Origin: Cephalopachus bancanus
Lineage: Eukaryota > Chordata > Mammalia > Primates > Tarsiidae
NCBI GenBank assembly: GCA_027257055.1
Contig: JAPVLO010000233.1
Location: 1,116,001-1,180,000, forward strand
Length of the DNA stretch: 64,000 nt
Direction: 5' to 3'
The position numbers were made by a program, and so were the translations under genes. A model generated the notes under the pieces. It was given only the letters and a program-made list of their open reading frames with translations, was not told where the DNA came from and made no database searches. Shown here piece by piece: positions 56,776-64,000 of this stretch (position 1 is its first letter; every line of letters begins with the position of its first letter).

Positions 56776-57308
56776 AGGCCAGTTGTACTATATTTTGTTT
56801 ATCCATTCATCTTTTGATAGAAACTTGGATTGTTTCCACCTTTTGGCTATTGTGAATAATACTGCTATGAACACGGGTACACAAGTATCTGAGTCCTTGT
56901 TTTTAATTCTTTGTGGTATATGCTTAGGAATAGAATTGCTGTGTCATATGATAATTCCATAATTAATTTTTGATGAACCAACTGACTGTTTTTCCACAGT
57001 GTCTGCACCATTTTACATTCCCACCAGCATTGTACAAGGGTTCCAATTTCTTCACATTCTTGTCAACACTTATTATTTTTTGTTTGTTTTTTAGAAGTGT
57101 AGCCATCCTAGTGGGTGTGAAGTTACATTGCATTGTGGTTTTGATTTGCATCTTTCTAATGACTAATAATGTTGAGCTTCTTTGTTGCCCATTTTTTATA
57201 TCTTCTGTGGGGAAATGTCCATTCAAGTTCTTTGCTCTTATTTTTATGGTTTGTCTTTTTGTTGCTGAGTTATTGGTATTCTAGATATATTCTAGATAAT
57301 AAAACTTT

Positions 57309-57601
57309 ATTTTTTTTTTTTTGAGTCAGAGTCTCGCTCCATCGCGCTGGCTGGAGTGCAGTGGCACGCTCATGGCCACCCCAGCATCGACCTGCTGGGC
57401 TCCAGTGATCCTTCCGACTCAGCCTTCCAAGGAGCCAGAACTACAGGCACGTGCTACCATACCTGGCTAATTTTTTCATTTACTGTAGAGACGAGGTCTC
57501 ACCAACTTGCCCAGGCTGGTCTTGAACCCGTGGCCTCAGGCAATCCACTCACCTTAGTTTCTCAAAGTGCTGGGATTACAGGCTGAGCTATGAGCCTGGC
57601 C
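57309..57601 (-). mobile_element. Alu SINE, minus strand
   Basis: Poly-T 57309-57322, reversed Alu ending GAGCCTGGCC-like at 57600. Inserted in the antisense L1. Confidence 0.9.
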
Positions 57602-57701
57602 TGCAAATATTTTCTTTCATTCTGTAGGTTGCCTTTTCATTCTCTTGATAATGTCCTTTGATGCACAAAAGCTTTGTCTTTAATCCAGCCTCTTTCCCAT
57701 G

Positions 57702-58255
57702 ATTGCCTTAGGCCACACTGTCACAATTTTTAGTCAGGATTAGTTCAACATGTTCTGGATTGCAGCTAGTGTTCTTGTCTCTACTCTCACTCTCTCCTAG
57801 GGTAATCCATTCTCCATTGTGTTGTTAAAGCCACGATTTTAAAAGACAACCCTGATTAAATCTTTCAGAGTTTACCCACAGCAATCACAAGAAAATCCAA
57901 AAGGCTGTTTGTAAGCCAGAAAGACCTGGAAAAAATCCTTCCCTCACAACCCTCAGAAGAAACCAATCTTATCAACAATTTGACTTAGGACTCACAGACT
58001 CCAGAACTGTGAGATAATAAAGTTCTGTCATTTAAGTCACTCAATTTGTGAAACTTTGTTACAGCAGGCCTAAAAAATGAATAGACTTCCTAAATTTGGA
58101 TGTATTCATATTTTCAATCTGGACATGGAGATGGTAGGCTAATTTTATGATTAGGGCTAGTCTGATTATTGTGCTGAATCTGCTTTGAAGAACCCAAAAG
58201 TCAAAATCCATCTTGAACTTTCTTTTGATATTTCCTGCTTTTTTTTCTCTCTTTC
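57702..58255. other. Mostly unassigned; possible LTR end at 57975-58085
   Basis: 57985-58085 (CCAGAACTGTGAGATAATAA, TTGTTACAGCAGGCCTAAAA) resembles a MaLR LTR end. Nothing else was recognised. Confidence 0.35.
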
Positions 58256-58261
58256 TCTTTT

Positions 58262-58350
58262 AATTTTTATTTTGAAATCGTGGGGTACAATTCGGGGTTA
58301 GGTATACAAATGTTCCTTGTACAGGTACTCTTATTGATGAGACTTTGTTT
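58262..58350 (-). mobile_element. L1 3'-end fragment, young local family, minus strand
   Basis: GTGGGGTACAATTCGGGGTT, GGTATACAAATGTTCCTTGT and CAGGTACTCTTATTGATGAG match the reverse of the 22300-22385 3' UTR. Confidence 0.75.
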
Positions 58351-58364
58351 TTAAAAATCACTTG

Positions 58365-58657
58365 GCCGGGCTCAGTGACTCAGTCTTTAATCCTAGCACT
58401 TTGGGAGGCCGAGGTGAGTGGATTGCCTGAGCCCATGGGTTCGAGACCCACCCAGGCAACTTGATGAGACTTCATCTCTAAAATAAAATTTAAAAATTAG
58501 CTGGGTATGGTAGCAAGCACCTGTAGTTCTGGCTACTTGGAAGGCCGAGATGGAAGGATTGCCGGAGTCTAGCAGGTTGAGGCTATGATGGCTGGGAGCG
58601 TGCCCTTGTACTCCAGTCTGGGTGACAGAGTAAGACTCCAGCTCAAAAAAAAAAAAA
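58365..58657 (+). mobile_element. Alu SINE with target duplication
   Basis: Starts at GCCGGGCTCAG, A-tail 58644-58660. AAAAATCACTTG flanks both sides (ends 58364; again at about 58658-58669). Confidence 0.92.
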
Positions 58658-58669
58658 AAAAATCACTTG

Positions 58670-59545
58670 AACATAACCAGTGACAACATCTCTTTCCAAG
58701 AAATTCCTGGTAGTAATCAATCAGGAAGGTTTTTGAGAATCCACAGTTACTTCGGTTAGTACTTAAAATGAATTTTGACTGTGAAAACATATAACTCTAG
58801 GTCAAAGCAAATTTGACAGGAACAGTAGAATTCCTGTAAGTCAGGAAGGCTGCTTTCAGCCTGAAAGAGAACTTGCCTTCTTGGTGGGTAGAACCCTTTG
58901 GGTCAACTGAGATCCTGGAGCTATTACTTTTTTCATTATTTGGTTTTGTCTTTTTTCTTCCTGGAGTCCAAGTGCCATAAGTAATACCTGTCTGTTATGG
59001 TTCTGTAAGAAAGAACTCCTTGTTCTTCAGAAGAAGATATGGATACATCATAAAAATTATGTGAACTGACATCATGCTTCTATTTGAACATTTGACCCAA
59101 GTGACATCTTAATATCAATTTCCCTTAGTTGGGGCACTTCTAAGGGAATGCGGCCACTTACCTGTGACCAGCATGCTGGTGACTAAGTCACTGGCCGCAC
59201 ATAACTACAAATGGAAGCCAAGCCAGGGAGAATTTGATATTTTCCTCCAAGGGGAGTATAAATTTCCCTCCCTCCATTAGCAAGACCAGTCCCCAGGTCA
59301 GGTCAGGGTCAAATCCCAGAAATGACAGACCTTGAAGTAGTTAAATTATGTGAGAGAATTCAGAAGCAAGCATCTAGGCATGAGTCAGAAAGAATTGCTG
59401 ATAAGAACCAGACAGATATTTGAGGCTGTCTGTTTGCTTCTCAGGGTTGCTCTGACCCACTAAACACCACAGGCAAAGCTGAAATGGAAGAATTTTGCTG
59501 CTCATAACAAGTGGAAATACCATGTAAAGTGAAAATAAACTAGGA
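58670..59545. other. No gene recognised
   Basis: Unassigned; frame 59374-59556 (minus) has no recognised domain. Confidence 0.4.
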
Positions 59546-59547
59546 TT

Positions 59548-59745
59548 TAGGGTCAAGCAGACCTGGATCCAAATCCTGGCTCATCTGCTTCTAATTGTGG
59601 GACCCTAAGAAGATTCACTAACCAATATGGTCAGCAAATCCTGTATCGGCAACATAAGGAAAATAATGTGCCATATCTACCTCAGAGAGCTTTTGTTGAA
59701 CGTGATTATGTTCGTAATTCTTTTAATGAGCCTTATACATAACAA
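59548..59745 (+). repeat. MIR SINE
   Basis: GTCAAGCAGACCTGGATCCA, AATCCTGGCTCATCTGCTTC, GGAAAATAATGTGCCATATC and CTCAGAGAGCTTTTGTTGAA follow the MIR order. Confidence 0.75.
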
Positions 59746-61745
59746 GAGTCTCACGAGAATTAAAAATACAAAACTGACAGGTTTGAGACACATGGTGTGA
59801 AATTCAGCTATACCTGGTCACTGAGGAAACCATAGAATATGCAAGAGCCTTGAAGAATAGTTCAATCTTTGTCATAGCCTTGGACTGGGATCATAGCTGG
59901 TACCAGACCGGGTCTTGACATGAAATCCCAGATTAGAGAATCTTCTGCTTACTTCCTCTGTCCCTGAGCCATCTTCTCATCTGTCCTGAGGTCCCCAGAA
60001 TTGGAATATAATCTGTAGGTGAGTTTCTGGATGACTGAAGACCTCAATTGTTTAATGGGGGCACAAAACAAATATGGGTTCTTGTCAGACTCTTAGGTTT
60101 CAGTCCAGAAATTTCCATTTATCTTTATTTTGTTCAAATGCTCCTAAGAGCCAGTGAAGAGGGTAATATCACCTCCCTGACATTGGTGTTACACATACCA
60201 ACTAGGAATTGTTGGGAGTTCATGCCCTCAGTTCATGAAAATAAATTTGTTCCCTCCTGCACTACTATGGAAAATAAGAAAGTTTAACGGTTTTACCATG
60301 TTAAGAGACAAAACTACTTGAGTAAAATAAGTGGCTTCAAAAAAGCAACTTTTTTTTCTTTAAGAATATGTCATTTAGGGAACAAAAATTGATATCTGGT
60401 CCCTCCAACCCGAAAGAGGAGAAAGATCTCCTAAAAGCTTATGGTGATCTGTGTAATTTCAAACACTCTTCCCTCAATGAACCTAATGAAATTAAAATTC
60501 CACACCCTTCAAACTGTGGCTAAATTGGGTTCTCTGGTTTGGCAGGAACACAAACTAGGAACCAGAATCCAAATCAATGTGGCTTATAAATGAAAAGACA
60601 AAAATCCTGAGTATACTCATGTGATCACGGGTGCAGTTCCAAAGTAATGCCTCAGAATTGGATAAATGTATGTGGCTACATACTTCACACAGGCACGTGT
60701 CCCAGTGTCCTCTTGCAGGATTTGGGCATATGCGTCAGTATCCTGACTTAACACATGCCTCGTCGCCGTAAGGAAAAGTGACCCACTCAAACCTGACACA
60801 TCATAGTTTTGACAATCGTGAACTGCAGGCAGCTTGAGAGGGACATGAGCTGAAAACTCACTCTCTCCAAATAGCCTTGAGTAACCAAATTATTTACTTT
60901 GGGAGGTTTTCTTAAGTTTTCCTTTTCTTGGGCTAAGAAATCCCAAATATAATCATAAGAACAATAATTTTCTGCAAATTGTACTCCCTTGAACTCTGGT
61001 GAACAGATCGGTGAAAGGCAGCATGGAGGAAGGTTCTTGTTCAAGTACAAGGTGACTTGTCAACATTTGGTCAGAGATTGAGATGAAGAAACAGAGACCA
61101 GGATTATCAAACTGCAAACAGCACAAGGCTCACAAGAGGGTGAGTACAATGGAAAACAGAATCTGATTTTCCAAAATCTCCAAGGGCTGAAGCAGTGAGC
61201 CAGTCTTACAGATTACATGTAATAGGGCTGGCTATGTAAGGCTGTGCACTTACACTTGAAATCTATCAGAACTCCTTAAGTAGATATTGGAGAAATGTGG
61301 CCTCAACAGCAACTTGGGTGGAAAAGATATGCATCTAGTCAAAACAAAGTTTCATATGAGTGAAAAACACGCTGTCCCCCCATTGGAAAAGATAATAAAG
61401 TCATAGATGCATGTCATCCAGAGTGAAGGAGACAATTGCCTGCTTAGACCCCCCCACCTGTGCCCATGCTCAGGTCCGGACCTTACCCTTGAATGTGAAA
61501 TGGAGGAAGTGGAACATGCTCAGAGGAAGGAAACACAAAGTTTTGTCACATAAAGAAAGCTTGACAAACTGGAGGATCCTTGGCCTGTAAAGAAGATATC
61601 TTGAGTCCTCAACAGCTGCCTTCAGATGTCATGAGGGAGAACAATAAATCCAATGCTATTGGCATGATATATTATGACAAGATGAAGACACCTGATAAAA
61701 GAGCAAAGATTTTAATATAATTTTATTTAAAACATTGCAATAGGG
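59746..61745. other. No gene recognised
   Basis: About 2 kb without identifiable repeats. Frames 60048-60287, 60617-60799 and 60787-61050 have no recognised domain. A T-run at about 61760-61774 follows. Confidence 0.4.
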
Positions 61746-61839
61746 AGATACATGCTTACTTTTTTTTTTTTTTTAATTCTCACAGCCTCAGCCTGGACAT
61801 TCTGACAATGATTCACTTCAGAAATCTTTAAACTTGATG

Positions 61840-62375
61840 AAAGGACCAAGATGGAGTCAATATACCCAAAGAACAGCCATTTTGACACTGCCTAGTTCTG
61901 TCATATTCTCTTGACATTACCTAGCTTGTCCTGTAATCAAGGACAGAACTGGTTTCTCAGAGGTAGCTATTGATCATTGTTTTACAACTCCTCCCCAACT
62001 TGTTTGGTACTAATTAGCTTTTCTATTTCAAGTACTTGCATAAGAAACAAGTTAACCTAATCAGCCCTTCGTGACCTTTGTGACACAGACCCCATCAACA
62101 CGGCAACGGTCATGCAACTAACTCACCCATCTGCCGGCCATCCATCACCTCACCTCACATCAGTACCTGTGTTTACCCTCCCCTTCGGGATGACCTGAAA
62201 CAGACCACCACCCAATCACCTTAACTACCTGCTTCCATCAAAGGGAGGTTTAAAAGCATTCAACCTCAAGCAGCCATTGGCCATTGCTTTACTAAACTCT
62301 GGCCAAATACTTTTGAGCTATGACTGTTATGTTTTCCTAAGCTTTGACCTCCTCCCCTACCTTAAGGAGGTGTAT

Positions 62376-62414
<39 letters not shown>

Positions 62415-62545
62415 AATTTACTTTCTAAATAAACCATATTTTCCTATCTAAGTTCGGTGTAGTTCTTTGCATCTTATGCACAGCACCGAATTGCAGACTC
62501 TTCATCTGGTCTGACCTAGCACTTGATATCTAACTCTATATGTTA
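61840..62545 (+). mobile_element. Candidate class I ERV solo LTR
   Basis: It contains AAGGACCAAGATGGAGTC, ACATTACCTAGCTTGTCCTG, GAGGTTTAAAAGCATTCAAC (TTTAAAA promoter-like), a (CT)n tract and TTTCTAAATAAACCATATTT (polyadenylation signal). This is the order of a gamma-like LTR. Ends and target duplication were not determined and no coding sequence was seen. Confidence 0.4.
62378..62415. repeat. (CT)n tract
   Basis: About 17 CT units just before AATAAA in the candidate LTR. Confidence 0.95.
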
Positions 62546-62549
62546 AGTT

Positions 62550-64000
62550 TAAGTTCTGCTCGTCGTAATAATAGACCCCAAAGTAACAGTACCTGAAACC
62601 ACATTGGACTTTATATTTTCTTCATCTAAAATCCAAAACAAAGCAAAAAAAGTTCAGAAGTAGAAGACCAGGTAAGGCTTTCTGTGTAACTATTTGCAAA
62701 CCATGGCCTCTGATTCTCCAGTGATTACATCTGCATTCCAGGTAGAAGGAGGGAGGAAAAAGGTGAAGGAGAGAAATGGTAAGGAAGAGAAAGCGTTCAC
62801 CACCTCCCTATCCAGGAGACTTTCCAGAAATTCCATACAATGCTTCTGCTTATACCTCAGTTGCCAGAACTTAGCCTAAGTTGAAAGAAGTCTGGGGAAC
62901 ATAGGTTTTATATGAGGGACAGTGTGCAGGGATCAAAAGCCTTATTAAAGGAGGGCACAGGTTACAAGGACTAAACTCTCTGCTACATACTGTCTCTATG
63001 GCTGCAGGCCCTGTCATTCCACTGCTTGTCTTATTATTCCTTCCACAACTGCTCTGACTCGTTAGAGATTGCAATCCCTTGGTCCTTCCATATAGTTCTA
63101 GCCCATGGGCTCTCACATGCCCTCTTTTCTTTATTTTAGCAGCTTGGGCTCTCAAGGGCATCGCCTGTCTTATTTACTTTCTCAAGAGCATCTTCATCAC
63201 TACTCTTCACTGCATGCACTGGTCAAGCACTAACCCTGGCTCTAAAATCTCCCTTCTCTGCTTTCACATTTGAATAGCTATGAGTTCCTAGAGATTATTG
63301 TACAACCATTGATTCCCACATGAGGCAAGACCTTGGCTCTGCCCACCCATCCTTTCTGGTACATCATGGTTCTCTCTCATCATTTATCTCAAGTACTGGC
63401 CTCCTCACTCTCAGAAAATGATCTCTCTTAGTGTTTCCAAAGAAAAAAGGGGAAAAAAGGGCCATCATTAATTGTCATAGCTGATATTTATTGACGATAC
63501 ATTGAGCTCAAGTGCTTTCAGTGGGTTATCGCATATAAATGTTACAACTCAATAAACAGTTATTGTTATTTCTAAATACAACCTTATATTACTAAGATAA
63601 ATATCTCTTAGTTATGATTTCTTATCTTATTGAAATCAGTTTGCCAACATTTGGTTTAAAATTTTTGCATCTGTGTTTATAAGAAATGTTGGCAAATCAA
63701 TATTAATAGAAAAAGTATAAAAGAGCCCATCATACTTATTTTAATGGTTTCCTTTTGAAAAGTGAAACGATGGTCATTTTTGCCAAGAAAATGATTCCTA
63801 GATCATCTGAGAAAATGCATGTATTGAATTCATTTCACAGCTTTCTGCAAAAAGGGCACTGCCTTCTGGGTCCTCCACCATCTGGATGGCAGAGTCCTTG
63901 AAGGTTGAAGTCATCTGCGTTCACCCTTCCCAGGCTGGGGCACTCCTACTCTGAGAGCTAGATGAACCAGAATTGCGGAGGCAGCATCCTCCTTCCTGAA
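62550..64000. other. No gene recognised
   Basis: Unassigned. 63475-63560 (ATTTATTGACGATACATTGA, GTGGGTTATCGCATATAAAT) may be a diverged MIR. Frames 62694-62879, 62871-63161 and 63079-63273 show no domain. Confidence 0.35.

Larger units (their letters stand above)
55040..57700 (-). mobile_element. Antisense L1M carrying nested Tigger, hAT and Alu insertions
   Basis: Antisense L1 text runs 55070-55515 (ACATTCACAATGCTGTGCAG, TAGGCTGGATAATATTTCAT), resumes at 56776 (GTTTATCCATTCATCTTTTG to CTTTGCTCTTATTTTTATGG, 57245) and again at 57602 (CAAATATTTTCTTTCATTCT). The gaps are the Tigger-like block with its hAT insert, and the Alu at 57309-57601. Confidence 0.7.

Noticed and set aside
1..64000. CRISPR arrays, operons, tRNA, rRNA and mitochondrial insertions
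   Set aside because: No spacer-repeat arrays, prokaryotic gene layout, tRNA-like cloverleaf boxes or mitochondrial text were noticed. All tandem repeats are simple microsatellites.

Overview
This is a window of nuclear DNA from a primate. It is AT-rich and consists mostly of transposable elements. Eleven copies of a dimeric 7SL-derived Alu SINE are scattered through it. Their lineage-specific sequence (GCCGGGCTCGGTGGCTCAG start, CTCTACAATAAATC middle, ACTCCAACTC end before the tail) does not look like the usual anthropoid AluJ/S/Y or the lemur/galago types as I know them. I therefore favour a tarsier (Carlito/Tarsius) or an equally separate primate branch; this is an inference. Placental repeats (MIR, MaLR LTRs, MER5-like and Tigger-like DNA transposons, L1M) are also present.

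The only recognisable gene remains are the 3' end of a killer-cell immunoglobulin-like receptor (KIR) gene on the minus strand at about 14.0-15.04 kb. The transmembrane exon, the 53-bp first cytoplasmic exon and the final ITIM exon keep KIR-like exon sizes, phases, splice sites and short introns. There is an in-frame stop in the first cytoplasmic exon and a 1-bp deletion that puts the second ITIM out of frame. No leader, Ig-domain or stem exon was recognised in the rest of the window. It is therefore a pseudogene or broken gene end, or an isolated fragment.

Layout. 0-13.6 kb: LINE debris, a twin-primed L1, a nested L1/L1/Tigger stack, MER5, MaLR and L1 3' ends. 13.68-15.04 kb: an Alu inserted in the KIR 3' UTR, then the KIR exons. 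15.2-15.6 kb: a MaLR LTR. 16.7-22.4 kb: a long 5'-truncated L1 of the young local family, with a solo LTR (20310-21313, 5-bp target duplication) inside it. 22.4-24.3 kb: another L1 3' half carrying two Alus at one target site. 24.3-30.1 kb: antisense L1s with a mariner relic, a duplicated MIR-bearing segment and two Alus. 31.09-31.78 kb: a 132-bp, about 94%-identical inverted repeat of unknown origin. 33-38.8 kb: antisense L1s. 41.3-48.2 kb: sense L1M relics interrupted by a hAT element and a twin-primed L1. 50.7-51.1 kb: a telomere-like tract and an L1 fold-back. 51.4-54.1 kb: Alus and LTRs. 55.0-57.7 kb: L1 interrupted by Tigger, itself interrupted by hAT with a perfect 8-bp target duplication. 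57.7-64 kb: mostly unrecognised sequence with one candidate LTR.

No rRNA, tRNA, CRISPR array, operon or bacterial feature is present. Apart from the KIR exons, every longer open frame I inspected lies in a LINE, SINE or microsatellite, or shows no recognisable protein. All identifications come from reading by eye, so boundaries given as approximate may be off by tens of bases and repeat subfamily names are tentative.
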